Of a DNA stretch of 38,089 nt, positions 7,042-22,000 are shown piece after piece. Under the pieces are notes generated by a model, which saw nothing but the letters and a program-made list of their open reading frames with translations, had not been told where the DNA came from and made no database searches. The position numbers and the translations under genes are program-made. Source of the stretch: Verrucomicrobiota bacterium (GTDB lineage: Bacteria > Verrucomicrobiota > Verrucomicrobiia > Opitutales > Opitutaceae); NCBI GenBank assembly GCA_016235555.1, contig JACRKC010000075.1, positions 1-38,089 of the forward strand. The letters run 5' to 3'. The stretch's first letter is position 1; each line of letters opens with the position of its first letter.

Positions 7042-10000
7042 GCGGGCAACTTGACGGCGGGCGCGGCTGGGGCGATGCGAAAGCGCAGGGCGCGGGGGCG
7101 CACCTCACTTTCGCGCACTGCGGAGGGGCGTTTTTCCAAATGCCCAAGCTCGGCGGTTGAAAACCGCCGCTCCTTCGCTTTCGCCCGACTGCAAGAAACT
7201 GAGATGCGCCCAGGGCGCGGGCGGGTGCGGACCGTTGACCGCGATCATCTGCGGCGTAATTACGGCAGGCACCATGGGCACCGCTACGCTGAGAATCGCT
7301 CCCATCGCCAACTCGCGCGGTGTGCGCCTGCCGGCTCCGTTGATGAATTCGCCGATCTCGCTGCCGCCAACTCCGACGGTCTCGACAGGCTCGGGTAGTG
7401 ACCATCGTCCGCCACGTAGCACTGGTCGTCATGCTCGTCTTGTGGCGGAGATTTCAACGATCCTCCCGGAAGTTGACCGCGGATTTCGCTGATGGCGCGG
7501 ATGATCCGAGGTCTTCCTGCCTTTATCCGCGAAATCTGCGTCATCCGCGGTCAAAAATGCCTTGGTCCGTGCATTGATTGGGGCGATGCCGGGCCATGCT
7601 CAATCCGGAACCACGCAGCCAGCTGCCAGCGTGCTGCGCCGACCAGATCCGCACGCTCAGCACGCAGCGGTTGACCAAGAAGATTGATGCGCTCCCGACG
7701 GGGGACGCCGCCAAGCTGCGGCATCTGACTGTCGAGATGTATGGCACGGCATAGCGGTTGGCTATCGCGGGGGCGCACTGATGCGAGTGGGTAGGTCCTT
7801 TTTACAGAGTCTCGCGAAATAGGGTGACAAATAGCTCGGCGGTTCGGGGAACGCACCCGTCTCGGGTGCTGGTGTCGGCGTCTCGCCGACGCCTCCGAAG
7901 TCCTCGGCGAGACGCCGAGGACAGCCCGCGGGACGCGGGCGCTCCCCGGACCACTCCGTGTCACTCAATTATGCGAACCTCAGTAGGCAACGATCGGGCG
8001 TTTGCGCATTGTTCGGTCCGCCCAGAAGTGTGCAACGAGGCGGCTTAGGTTTTCTTAGCTGCTTTCCCCGCCTTTTTCGTCGGTGTGAGTTCACCGGGTT
8101 TGGGTGGGGTCCAGGCGGCGGGTTTTGGGTTGGCAACGGTGAGGGGGGCGGCGTCGGCGTAGCGCTCCATTTCGGTGCGGAGCAGGGCGGTCATCGCGGT
8201 GACGCGCGCGGCGTGGGCGGGGTCCGCGCTGAGGTTGTTGAGTTCGAGCGGGTCGGTGGAGAGGTCGAAGAGCTGGGTGCGGTCGACTTGCGGATAGCGA
8301 ATGAGTTTCCAGCGATCGTCGCGGATGGCGCGTTGCACGTCGCGGTAGGCGGTGTAGAGGACGTCGCGGACCTTGGTGGCGCGGCCTTGGACGATGGGCA
8401 GGAGGCTGCGGCCTTCGACATCGTCGGGGATCTTCGCGCCGGCGAAATCGCAGAACGTTGGGAAGAGGTCCATGAGGTAGACGAGGGCGTCGCGGCGCGC
8501 GTGCGGGATGCCGGGGCCGGCGATGACGCAGGGGACGTGCATACCGCCGAATTCGTAGAGGTTTTGTTTGCCGAAGAGGCCGTGCTCGCCGAGGGAGAGG
8601 CCGTTGTCGCCGGTGAAGATGATGATGGTGTTGTCCCACTCGCCGCGGGCGCGGAGCTCGGCGAGGACGCGGCCGATGTGGTGGTCGAGGCCGGTGACGC
8701 ACGCGTAGTAATCGGCGAGTTGCTGGCGGGTGTCGTCGGGCGTGCGCGGCCAAGGGGCGAGCTGTTCGTCGCGCACGGTCATCTCGCCGTTGTCGAACGG
8801 ATGCTGCGGCAGGAAGGCGGGCGAGAGCGGGATTTTCTTCGGATCGTAGCGGCCGTGGAATTCGGGCGCGGTGACGCGCGGGTCGTGCGGGACCGGCGGG
8901 GCGAAGTAGATGTAGAATGGCTTCGCGGCGGCACCGGGCGCGGCGCGGTCGCGGAGGAATTTGATCGTGGCGTCGGCGTGGCGCTCGCTGGAGCCGCGGC
9001 GCAGCTCGACCGAGGAATCGTTGTGGAGGAGGTTGGTGTCGAAGGCGGCGAGGCCGGCGGTGAATTCGTTGCCGCCTTTGCCGACGTGGAAGGTTTCGTA
9101 GCCGGCGCGGCTGAGCACACGCGGGAGGGCGTTCGAGGCGTCGGCGTTCTTGTCGCGCCCGTCGGGGATGCGGAGCCAGGATTTGCCGGTGAGGAGCATC
9201 GTGCGACTCGGCAGGCACACACCACCGATCGTCGAGCCCATGGTGTAGCAGTGCGTGAAGGTGGTGCCGCGGGCGACGAGGGTGTCGAGGTTGGGTGTTT
9301 CGAGGAGCGGGTTGCCGAGGGCGCGCAGGCCGTCGGCGCGGTGGTCGTCGGCGTGGAGGTGGAGGATGTTGGGCGGGCGGGACGCGGCGGCGGAGAGCAG
9401 CAACGGCGCGGCGGCGATCAAAGCCGGGAGCAGGCGGAGGATCTGGGTCATGGCAGGAAGGAAAGTGCGGTGGAGGTTCGGCCCTGCAGGGTGGATTTCC
9501 GGGCGAAAAACCGGGTCGGAAAAGTGTCACCCATTAGGTGACACTCCCTCCGGGAAACGGGGATGTTTGAGCGACGGTGAGGGAGCAGAGTCAGGTTGAA
9601 GGAAGGCGGGCGCTGGCGGTGGGCGGGACGCCGCGGCCGCGGTAGGCGGTGAGGAAAAGCGCGAGGACGGCCAGCGAGGCGAGCGAGAGGCCGATCCAGA
9701 ACAGCGGCCAACGCGACTCGCCGCGCTGCGCGCACACCGCGAACCACGCGCCGGTGCCGAGGTAGCCGGCGAGGTTGCCAAATCCGCTGTTCATGAGGGT
9801 CATCAACGCCTGCGCGCGGGCGCGCCACGCGTGGTCGATGCGCTGGTCGAGATAGATTTGCGCGGTGATGTAGACGAGGGTGAACGAGCCGCCGTGCAAG
9901 ATGATGCCGGCGAGCAAACCCCATTTGGTGCCGGTGGCACAGAGTGCGAAACGGATGGCACCGATCGCGAGTCCGGCGGCGACGATCCACTTCAGGCGCC

Positions 10001-13000
10001 AGCGGGCGATCATGGCGCCGAGCGCGATCATCGCCGCGATTTCGGTGATCTGGCCGAGGCTCATCCACGCGGAGGTATGGACGAAACCGAGTTCGCGCAG
10101 ATGCGGCGGTGTGTAGGGATAGAAGCCGGCGATCGGAATCGTGAACAGCGCGGGGGTGAGGAAGACCATGCGGTGGTCGCGGTTCTTCAGAAGCGCGAGC
10201 GCGTCGAGGCCGAAGCGTTGCGCCCACGTGAGGCCCTCGGCGGCTTTGGGTGTTGCGAGTGCCGGCAACCAAAACGTCAGCCCCCACACGGCGAGCCACA
10301 TGCCGGCGGCGCCGTAGCCGGCGAGCGTGGATTGATCGGCGCCGAGCACGCTGACGAGCAGGCAGCCGGCGGACCAACCGAGCGTGGCCATCGAGCGGAT
10401 CGGGCCGAACTCCTTTTTCGCGTCGGACAGCCGGGCAAACACGATCGTCGAGCCGATGCTCCACGTGGGCGAGGCGCAGAACGCGTAGATCTGGATGAGT
10501 GCGAGCACGGTCCACGCGCCGGCGCCGGTCTGGATGGCGGCGCAGGCGGCCGCCATCGTGAGCGCGGTGGCAAAGGCCAGCCAGCGCAGCACCACGACCG
10601 GCGAGGCGTGCCGGTCGGCCATCGCGCCGAAGAGCAGCGGCGAGACGAAGGCGGCAACGCCGGACGTGGCGAACGCATACGGTTGGATGTGCGCGAGGCC
10701 GTGCGCGGCGAGCACGGAACTGAGCGGCACGAACCACATGCTCATCGCGGCGGCATGCAGGAAGAAGAGCGCGATGAGCTCGGCGTATTCGGCGCGGCGG
10801 AGAGTGGTCAGCACGGGTTCAGCAGAGACGGCCTCGAATCGAATTCCAAGCCTGCGGCCGACCGCGGCGGATGATCACGGCCGGCCTTGAAGGGGTGGAA
10901 CACAAACTGAGGACTGCCCGAGTGGCGGTGATGAGCCAGGCGCCTTGGGTGTGAGGTGGGCGGGCGCGTCCCTGCACCCGCATTTTGGCCGCGTGATGAT
11001 CTCCGACCATGCGGGCGCGGGGACGCGCCCGCCCACCACGCAATCATGCACCCGCTGTCCTCAGGTGGTGTTACACCCGCCTTGAAGTTCGGGCGGAGTT
11101 CGTGCTTCGTGGCGCTCCATGCAACACTCCCTTCGCAAACTCGGATTCATGCTCGCGCTCACGGGCGGCGCCGTCTGCGCCTCGGACAAGGCCACGCCCG
11201 GCGCGCTCGCGGGCAAAGTCGTCGAGACGATGAACGCCGCGACCTACACCTATGTGCAGCTCGACACCGGCGCGAAGAAAGTGTGGGTGGCCGCGCCGCA
11301 GTTCGCCGTGAAAGTGGGCGACAAGGTGGCCGTGACCGAGGGCATGCCGATGGCGAACTACCAGAGCAAGACGCTCAACCGGACGTTCGACGTGGTCTAT
11401 TTCACCAACAGCCTGACGGTGAACGGTGGCGCGCCGAAGTATGTGGAGCCGGCGGCGGCGCCGGCCGCGTCAGCGGGCCAGGCAGCGAATGCGTTGCCGC
11501 CCGGACATCCGCCGATGACGGCTGCGGCGCCGGACCTGAAGGGCATCAAACGCGCCGAGGGCGGGCAGACGGTGGAGGAGATCGTGACGGGCAAGGCTAA
11601 GTTCGCGGGTAAGCCGATCGCAGTGCGCGGGCGCGTGGTGAAATTCAACGGCGGCATCCTCGGGAAAAACTGGTTGCACGTGCGCGATGGCTCGGGTGGC
11701 GACGGCACCAACGATCTTACGGTGACGACGGCGGCGAACGTGAAGGTGGGCGACCTCGTGCTCGTGACGGGCAAGCTGGCGGTCGATAAAGATTTTGGGT
11801 CGGGATATAGATACGCGCTGATCGTCGAGGACGCGGCGGTGAAGGTGGAGTGAGGGTGCCGGGCAGTAGCGGCCGACGTGAGGAGGCCGGACGGCGTTGA
11901 AGCGGGCTCGCCAGCCTCGTCACCTCGGCTGCTACGGGACTGAGTGGCGGCTGCGACGGAGCGCAGCCCTCCGGGAATTGGTTTCCCGCTCAGAAACCAA
12001 ACGTGTTGGAAAAGACGAATTGCCGCGGCTCGGTGAGGCGGTTGTTGCGGTAGTTGCCGCCTTGGTAGCTCACGCGGTCGAAGACGTTCTGCACGTTGAT
12101 TTGGCCGGTCCAGGTGGTGTAGCGGAATTTCTTCCGGTAGCTCGCGAAGGGGCTGAACACATACATGTCTTCCGTCATCTTGGTCGGGATCACAACCTGG
12201 CCGGCCACGCTGATGCCGCCGATGGGTTTGCCCTGCTGGAAGCGGGCGTTGCAGCCGAGGGCGAGGCCCTTGAGCAGGCCCTCGTTGAAACTGTAGCGGC
12301 CGGTGAAACTCATGGAGTGACGGGTCGTCGGCGCGTTGTCGGCGATGTCCTGCAGGTATTGTTGCGTGAGCGGGAAGGTGGCGTCGGGGTTGAGCCCGCG
12401 CGCCTTGGCGGTGGCGACGGCTTCGTCGAAGCGGGCGCGGAAGAGCGGGTAGAAACTCGTGAGCGTGGTGGCGGACGAGGAGTAGGTGACCCGGGCGGTG
12501 ATGCTCGGCGTGGGCGAGAAGAACGCCTCGATCTCGTGGCCGAGCGCCTTGCGATCGACGAAATCGTTGGTGCCGACGAAGGGCCGCGCGTTGAAGGGCG
12601 CGATCTCGTCGCGCGCGGCGGTGGAGATGGTGGTGGCGACGTTGGTGCCGGTGGTCTGGAAGCGCACGTAGGAGACGGTGACGCGGCCGTCGAGGAGGCT
12701 CACGCGCACACCGCCGTCGAAGCCCTTGCCGCCGAGGCCGGGGTAGGCGACGCCGTTGAGATCGGAACCGAGGTTGTCGGAGAACTGGCGCGACTCGAGC
12801 CATGTGCCGGTGAACGAGAGCCACGGGAGCGCGCGCACAACGGCGCCGTAACTTTGATTCGTGACCCAGAGGCGGTTGTTTTCAAACACCGGGATGGGCG
12901 CGCCCTCGGGGAGGAGGGCGCCGGTCGCGTCGGTGAACTGGATGAGCCCGGTGGTGGCGTTGGTGGCGGTGCGGGCGATCTTCTGGTGCCAGAGATCGCG

Positions 13001-16000
13001 GCTCACGCCGATCGACGTGCGCAGGCGGTCGCGGAAGAAACCGCCGAGGAGATTGAGCGCGGTGTTGGCGAGGCTCTGGTCGTAACGGGCGTTGTTGTTG
13101 AGGAGATTGCGGCGGAAGAAGCCGCTCTCGAGCCCGTTGATCGGGTAATTGCTGAGGGCTTCGTCGCGATTGCTGTCCACGAGGTAGTGGTGGCGGTAGA
13201 CGAGGTTGTTGGTCTGCTGCGCCGCGGCGCCGGTGAGGCCGCGCCGCGCGATCTCGGCGGGCGTGAGCATTTCGTTGAACACGTCGCGGCGGTATTTCTC
13301 GAAGCGCACGCCGCTGCTGAGCACGGCGCGTTGCGTGATGCCCCACGGAAGTTGCGGGTCGTAGACGAGCACGCCACGGATGTTGCGGATGTCGTGGCCG
13401 TCGTTGGTGGTCATCAGCTGGTGCTGGATGTAGTATTTTTCGTAGTAGGGGTTGGCGACGAGGGTGGGCGCGGCGGGGTTGGCGACGTCGAGGAGCGAGG
13501 GATTCACGTCGATGAAAATGCCACGGCCGCCGAACGAGCCCTGTAGATTATCGTTCAGCGTCTTGGGGCGGACGTTCTTGTCGACCTGCTGGTTGACGGC
13601 GACAAGGCCGCGCAGGGCCGGCGTAAACTCGTGCCGCATCTCGGCGGTGATCGTGTGCCAGCGGAGGTCGGCGTAGTTCATCGGGCCGCCCCAATCCTGG
13701 TAGCGCGATACGACGCTCTCGGGGGCGCTGAGGCGCGGGATGCGCAGCGGATTGACGTCGAGGACGGTGAGGGCGGCGCCGTTGTTGATCGAGGAGTAGC
13801 GGAAGGTCTGGGTGGCGGTGGACTTGAGGTTGTAGAGTTTGCCGCCGATGTGGGTGAAGAGCTGCGTGGCGCTGGCGGCGGTGGCGAATTGCGCGGTGCC
13901 GACGCCGGCGGCCTGCACGCCGGCGAGGTTCGGGTTGGCGTCGAGGGCGATGGTGCCGCTGCCGCGGACGTAGGCGGTGGAATCGTCGGTCAGCATCGCG
14001 TGCGTGGTGCCGGTGCGCTGGTTGGCACGCTCCCACATCACGTCGACCGTGGTGCGGGGTGCGAGTTGCCAGCGGAGCGCGGCGGCGACGCCGTTGATGC
14101 GGTCGCCGTTGCGCTCCCGGAAGCTTTCGCCGTCGTTGTAGAGGGCGTTGAACCGGAAGGCCAATTTCTTGGGAAGGAGCGTGCGCTGGTCGTCGAGCGA
14201 GACGCGCCGGCCGCCCCAGGAGTCCCAGCGCGTGCCGACGGTCGTCGCGGTGCGGCCGAAGGCGGGGCGCTTGGTGCCGACGTTGACCGTGCCGCCGGCG
14301 TCGACGTCGCCATAGGAAAGTCCGCCGGGGCCGCGCGAGAACTCGATGCGCTCGGTGTTGAAGATGTCCTGCGGCATATACCACGGGAAGCCGTCACGCA
14401 GCTGGCGCACGGAGGCATGGCCGCGGAACGTGATCTGGTTGCCGGAGCGCTGGCCGACGGCGGCGCCGCGCGTGCCGCCGTCGTTGTAGATGTTTTCGGC
14501 GCCGACGGCGAAATCAGCGGCATCGAGGAAGTTGAGCACGCCGAGATCAGCCAGCAGATCGGCCGTCATCACGGAGATCGAGTTGGGGAGATTCTCGAGT
14601 TTCTCGTTCGTGCGCGTGCCGGACATGGCGGTTGAGGCGGCGTAGCCGCGGTCTTCGCCGGCGGATACTTCGAAGACGGAAAGTTTGACGACATCCTCGG
14701 CGCGCGGAGTCGCGGACTGGGCGGCGGCGGGCGCGGTCTGCGCGCGAGCGGTAGCGAGGATGGCGGCGAGAAGGGCGCCGGTCAGAAGGCGGTGGAGTTG
14801 CATGGGTAAACCGCTTATCAGCGCGTGGGGCGGGCGCGAGGTCAAGACAGCGGAGCGTGGCGCGGGCGCCGACGGGTTGTCGTCCATTGCCGAGGCCCGC
14901 GTCATTGAGTGACACGCGGTGGCTCGGGGGGCGCCCGCGTCCCGCACCCGAGACGGGTGCGTTTCCCGAACCGCCGAGCGTTTTGTCACCCTGGTGCGCG
15001 AGACTCGGTAGATGACAAGTTTCCCGGGGGCCGTCCTCCTTACGTCGGCCGCTAACGAAGGCGATTACTTCCCGCCGGGGCCGTAGCCGGCGAGGGGTTT
15101 GCCGCTGTCGTCGAGTTTGCCGGCGGCCCAGAGCAGGCCGCGGGCGACGAGATCGAGGTAGCGGGCGTCGTCGACGGTGGCGTTGTTGTGGCCGATGGTC
15201 GTGCTGAAGACGCGGGCTTTCTTCGGGCCAAACTCATTCGTCCAGACAACGACGCTCTTGGATTCGGAGGTCTGGCCGGATTTTTTGTTGGTCGTGGTCT
15301 GGCGGCCGGTGGCGAGTGAGCGGTGCGCGGGGAACGCGGTGGGCGGCTGCACGTTGTTGTAGAGCTCCTCCTTGATCGTGGTCCAGTCGGCGAGGCCCTT
15401 GGTGATCGGGTGACGCGGCTCGGCGAACGTGATGGCGATGGGCTCCTGCGGGCCGTGGCCGCTGGATTGGAGGCCGAGGAAATCGAACCAGCCGGCGCCG
15501 GCGGAGCCGGGCGTGAGCGCGGTGCGGAAATCGGGCGACACGCGGTAGCTGTGCATCGCGCAGTGGAGTGCGACGGCGGGCAGGCCGTCGCGGTGAGGTT
15601 TGAGGACGTTGGCGAGCAGGTCGGCGTCCTTCACGTCGGCGGCGCATTCGTCGTGGATCACGAGATCGAAGCCGGCGGCGTAGTTGGGGTTGGTCAGGCA
15701 GTCGAGCGGCGGGCGCGTCGATTTGTCGGGCGTGTGCATGTGCTCGACGACGACGTTGGCGCGGGCTTCCAGGCCTTTTTTCAGGAGGTCTTTTTGAGCG
15801 GGGTAATCGTGGCAGCAGCCGCCGGTGACGAGGAGGATGCGCAGCGGCTTGGGGGCCGAGGCGGCGAAGAGCGGAAACGCGCCGAGCGAGAGTGCGACGA
15901 GGAGGCGGGGTAACGGGAGTTTCATGCGGGGAGAGGTGATGGCGGGCGGACGGTGGCTTGTCGAGGCGCGGGAAAGGGTTGAGTCGGGCGCAGTGGTGAG

Positions 16001-19000
16001 CATGGGTGGCCGGCGCATGCGACGGATGTTTTCATGGTGGCTGATCGCGGTCGGGTTGAGCGGGACGCGGCTCTGCACGGAGGAGGTCAGGCTCAACCTG
16101 AATGCAGTGCCGGCGATGTTGACCGTGCCCGCCGTGACACGCGCGGCGCCGGTAGCAGGAATGCGCGTGCGGGCGACTACGGCGGGCTGGACGGACAAGG
16201 CGGCGTATCACGTGCTCTACCTGCCGACGGATTGGGCGCCGGGAAAAACGTTTCCCGTGATCGTGGAATACGCCGGCAATGGCGGTTACAAGAACGCGCT
16301 GGGCGATACGAGCGACGGCACGGTGGACGGTTGCGTGATGGGCTACGGGCTGTCGGGTGGCCGCGGCTTCATCTGGGTGGCGATGCCGTTTGTCGGCGCG
16401 GATGGGCGCAATGCCGACAAATGGTGGGGCGACGTGGAGGCGACGAAGCGCTACTGCCGCGAGACCGTGGCCGAGGTGTGCCGGCGCTATGGTGGCGATC
16501 CGCGGCGCGTGGTGCTGGCGGGTTTTTCGCGTGGTGCGATCGCGTGCAACTACATCGGGTTGCACGACGACGAAATCGCGCGGCTCTGGTGCGGCATGAT
16601 CTGCCACAGCCACTATGACGGCATCTTCCGGCACCCGGCGCCGGATCTCGGGGCGTGGAAGGAGCGGTTGCAGCGGCTCGGTGCGCGACCGCAATTCATC
16701 AGTCACGAACGCAGCGTGGAGCGCACGCGCGAGTGGATCGCGGCGAGCGGGGTGAAGGGTGATTTCACGTTTGCCGCGCTGCCGTTCGAGAATCACTCGG
16801 CGCGGTGGACGCTGTGCGATCTGCCGATCCGGCGCGAGGCGCGGGCGTGGTTGCTGCGGTGCGTGGGCGCGGCGGGAGAGCGGTGAGAATTGCTGTCCCT
16901 GAGCTGACAAACCTGAGCCGCCGCAGTGAGGCGGTGGCTGGCGACTGCACGCGGCCCGTTCAGCCAGTGAGATTATGGGCCTCGAGAGCGGTTCGGCAGG
17001 GTTCGCCGGGCTCAGGCTCGGTGAGGTGCCGGTGGAGCCGGCGATGCGAATGGTGCCGGGGAATGTTGGCAGCGACGCAGGCCTTGGCCTCGAGCCAGTT
17101 GTCGAGGTCGTGCCCGGGGACGCGGCCGCTTTGCTCCCAGAGGTGGGCGGCGTAGTCGCGAATCAGTTCTTCGTCGGGTCCATGGCGAACCCGGTCGGGT
17201 GCGGGTTTCTTTTTCATGATGCCTCCTTGGTCGAACCGGGGCGAAGGTAATCCCGCGCGGCCGCTTTCACCGCGCGGCGATTGTCTTTTGTGCGGCGGAA
17301 ATTGCTGCGTAGTCCTTGTTCACCGGGTTGCGCTCTGACGCGCGAAACGGCGGTCACGCGGTTGTTTTCCGGCGGTCACGCGCGGCCGATCTTCCGCCCT
17401 GGGACGGAACCGGCGTTGGCGAAACCCGAGCGCTGCGCAAATTCTGCGCATGAGACGGGTGGCCCGGAGAATTCCATCCGCTGAGCTACGAGCAACTTGC
17501 TGATCCGCGATCGGCAGACAGGTGCGGTCGCAACCACGCGACGTGAGCCGCGTCATTGTCGCCTGCACGCTCGTCTGACGGGTGTGCGGAGCCTTAGCTC
17601 CACTCCGTAACCTCCCAACACGTTTCGACCCTCCCATGAAGAAACTCACCGTCCTCGTCGCCGTGTGCGCGTTTGCCGCGCCCGCCGCCGTGTTTGCCGC
17701 CAAGCCCGGCAAGCCGGCCAAGACCAAGCCCGAAGCCACCGAGACCGCCGCTGTCGCCGAACGCGGCAAGGCGCAGCTCTTCGCCAAATACGATACCAAC
17801 AAGAACGGCACGCTCGAGGCCGATGAGATCGAGGCGATCAAGAAGGATTTCGATGCGTCGACCAGGAAAAGCCCGCTCAAGCGGCTCGATGCGAACAAGG
17901 ACGGCAAGCTGAGCGAGGATGAAATCAAGTCCCTCCAACCCGCGGCCAAGCGCGGCGGGAAAAAGGGCAAGAAGACGGTCGCCGCGGCCAAGCCTGACGA
18001 GGCGAAACCGGCCGAGCCCGAGAAGAAGCCGGAAGCTCCGAAGTAAGCGCAGGGGATCCGGGCGCGCCGTGATCGCGCCCGGTTCAGCGTGATCGGGCAG
18101 CGAGGCGCGGGAGCCCCCGCGCTGCAGTTTTTTTGCGAGCGCCTTGCGGGCGCTCGCGGCTACCTGGCAGGAATTTCCGGATCGCGACGCCATACAGCAG
18201 GTCGGAAGTCGCCGGGCAGGAGCGAGGCTCGCGTAGCGACCGGCGTCCCTGCCGGCCGACGCCACAGGCCCGACCGGCCGGCCGGGAGGCGGGTGCCGTC
18301 ACGGCACGGGATGCTCGGGGGACTTGGCGGCGGCGCGTGCGGCGGCCTCGGCTTTCACGCGGGCAATTTCGCGCAGGATCGGGCGGGCGAGGTAGTAGAT
18401 GGCCACGCCCCAGAACGGCACGAGAATGGCCCAGACCACGACCGCGTGGATGGCAGACTCGCCGTAGTCCTTGGCAAACTGAATCGGATCCTCGACGAGC
18501 AGCCGGCGCATCGCCCGCATCTCGAGCCGCGAGTGCGCGACGCCGAACAGCTTTTCGCCCCACTTGAAAGAGTAGTAGATGAAGGGAATGTGGATCGGCG
18601 TGCAGGCGTAGTTCACGGCCTGGATGATCGGCTGGTTGAGCTTCATGAACACGCCGACGATGAGGCACATGATCGTGGTGGTGCCCAACAGCGGGAACAT
18701 GGCGATCGACGAACCGACGGCGATGGTGAGGGCGATCTTCTCCGGCGTGAGGCCCTGCGTGAGCTGCGCCACGATCGGATCGATCACGCGGCGCTGAAAG
18801 AAATTCCGCGGCGGCGGCGGCGAGGGGAGATCCTCGGCGGGAGCGTTGGGAGGGGCGGAGGGATCGGACACGGAGAGCCAGATGGATTGCGGCGTCGCCG
18901 CGAGCCGCGCAACGACAATCATGGCCGCGGCGCGCCACAGGGCGCCCCTCACTTTCTTGCACTGCGGAGGGGCGCTTTTCCAAGCGCCCAAGCTCGGAGT

Positions 19001-22000
19001 GGAAAACCGCCGCTCCGTCGCGCTCACCGGACGGCAAGAAACTGAGTTGCGCCCCACGCCATACCGCAACGGGCGGCTGCGGGGCCCCGTCCGAAGAGGT
19101 GCAAATCAGCTTTTGAGCCGCCGCTGAATGACCGCACGAAAATAGCCGGCGGTTCACAGCCGGTGTGAAAACGTGGCAGCGGAAAGCGTGAGCTTTTCGC
19201 CCGCACGCGGGCCAAATCCCACGAAAACCTCACGGTCCGCTACGCTTCGCGCGACTGAACGAATGCGGCGCCGGGTTTTGCCCCACTCTGTTTGGCGCCG
19301 GGCTATGCTCGGTTCTCGCCACGCGAGACTGCCGGTTGCTCAAATCCTGATTTGCGCCGCATCGGAACCCTCCGCTTGTCGCAGGGGGTGCAACTCAAAC
19401 TGATGACAGTTCTCGAAGGCCTCGGTGGCAGCAACGGCGTCCCGGCTCGCCGGTGTGCAGGACATTCGTCTGAGCGTCGGCGGGCAGGGCGCCCGCCGCT
19501 GCGCCGGGCCGGCGCGGGTGAGCGCGCTCCTTCAGCGCTTTCCCGGGGCTGGCTGACGTCGGTTTGAGTCACACCCGGGTGCAACCGGAAGTGAGGTCAG
19601 CCAGCTGTAGCGGCGGTCTGCGACCGCCGGCGATGCGCCAAGGGTTCCCGTTCGGCGGTCGCAGACCGCCGCAACAACCAAGGCCCCTGTTTACTGACCT
19701 CACTTTCCGTTACACTGTCACACCGGGGTGCAGCACGGCCTTCCGGTTTGCTTTCGTAACTGTAGGTCAGCGCGCTGGCCTACGCGGGAATAATTTGTGC
19801 ATTCACACCGGAAAGCCGTGCCGGGTGCATCTCAGTTTCTTGCAGTCCGGAAAGAGCGAAGGAGCGGCGGTTTTCAACCGCCGAGCTTGGGGGCTTGGAA
19901 GAGCGCCCCTCCGCAGTGCAAGAAAGTGAGATGCGCCCAGTCGTGCCGGGTGCAGGGGGCCTGCACTTGACATGCGGCGGGAGGATATTCACGTGTATAC
20001 AATATTGCACGTATGCGCGCGTTCCCTCGACTCACCCCTGGCTGCACAAGGTGGATGACGGTCGCCGTGCTGGGCGGCCTGTGGCTGGCTTCGGCGGCCT
20101 TCGCCGGGCCTGAGACCCTCAACGGGGTGAAAACTTATGAGCGGTATGTTGGCATCGATGGCGCCTGCGCGTGGCCGCAGCTGACGCGGTTGCCGGGTGG
20201 CGAACTCGCGGTGTTGATCTGGCCGCGGAACAACCATGGTCTCACCGAAGGCGCCGCCGAGTGCTGGGTGAGCGCCGACCGCGGCACGACCTGGCGGCGC
20301 GCCGGCGTGCCCGTGCCGAATGCACCCACGACGAATCGGATGAATCTCGCCGGCGGCCTGACGGCCGACGGCACGTATGTTGCGGCGGTGAGTGGCTGGA
20401 ACAAGCGTCCGCCCTTTCGCGAGGATGCGCGCCTCGCGGGGTTGAACCATACCGGCGCGACCACGCTCCCCGCCGTGGTGGCGTGCTCGCGCGACGGCGG
20501 CCACACGTGGACGGACCAGCACGACCTCGGCCTGCCGGCGGGCGCGAATGGCAGTCATCCGATTCCATTCGGACGCATCGCGCCGGTGAGCGCCTCCGGT
20601 TCGGAGATCGGGCTGATGGTGTATCTCGAGCGCGTGGAGTTTTGCACGAGCGCCGATGGGGGGAAAACATGGCAGGTGAAAGGCCTCGTGTCGGGCAATC
20701 GCGTGCACAACGAGACCACCTGGCTCCGCCTCGCGAACGGCGACCTCTTCGCGGCGGCGCGCACCGCCGCCGACACCGTGCTCGAGGGTTTTCGCTCCAT
20801 CGATGGCGGCGCGACGTGGAAATCCGAGGGCCGGCTGACGATGCCGTATCAGGCGCCCGCCGATCTCATCGCGCTGCCGGACGGGCGAGTGTTGCTCAGC
20901 CATGGCGTGCGGAACAGTGGGTTCTACGGCATCGCGGTGCGAATCGCCGACGCCACCGCCCGGAATTGGGGTCCGCAGATTTTCCTCGTCGATCTCGAGG
21001 GCTCGACCGATCTGAGCGACGCCACGCCGTCGCGCGACGGCGGTTATCCGTCGTCCGTCGCGCTGCCGGACGGCTTGATCATCACGGCGTATTACTCGAA
21101 GGGCGTGCCGGCGCACCGGCGTTACCACATGGGCGTGGTGCGCTGGTCGCTGCCCGCGAAATGACCCTGGCGTCGCACCCACTGTTGTCATGAAAGTCAT
21201 CAAGGAGGGCGGCCACCGCCTGTTCGAAACGGATCCGGTGACGGTGAGCTACGTCGCCGAGCTGCTACAGCAGTTGCGCGCTCGCGGCATGGACGCCGTG
21301 CGCGAATTCAGCGCGAAGTTCGACGACTGGTCGCCGGCCAGCTTCGAGTTGAGCGCGAAGCAGATCGATGAGGCGGTCGCGCAGTGCTCCGACGAACTGG
21401 TCCGCGACACCGAGTTTTGCCAGGGCAACGTCCGGCGTTTCGCCGAGGCGCAGCTCCGCACCCTCACGCCGCTCGAGGTGGAGTCGCGTCCCGGCGCCTG
21501 GCTCGGACACAAGCACATCCCGGTGCGCTGCGTGGGCAGCTACGTGCCGGGCGGGCGTTACCCGATGTTCGGCTCGGCGCAGATGAGCATCATCCCGGCG
21601 AAGGTCGCCGGCGTGAAAACTGTCGTCGCCTGCACGCCGCCCGTGAAAGGCAGCGGCTACTACCCGGCCACGATCAACGCCATGAAGCAGGCCGGCGCCG
21701 ATCGCATCTTCGTGCTCGGTGGCGTGCCCGCGATGGCGCTGATGGCATTCGGGCTCGATGGCGTGGAGCCGGCCGACATCCTGTGCGGCGCGGGCAACAA
21801 GTTCGTCGCCGAGGCCAAGCGCCAGCTCTTCGGCCAGTGCGGCATCGATCTGCTCGCCGGCCCGACCGAGATCGCGGTCGTCGCCGACGACTCGGCCGAT
21901 CCCGCGCTCGTCGCGTGCGATTTGCTCGGACAGGCCGAGCACGATCCGAACAGCGGCCAGCTCTGCGTGTGCCTGAGCGAGAAGTTCGCGCGCGAGACAC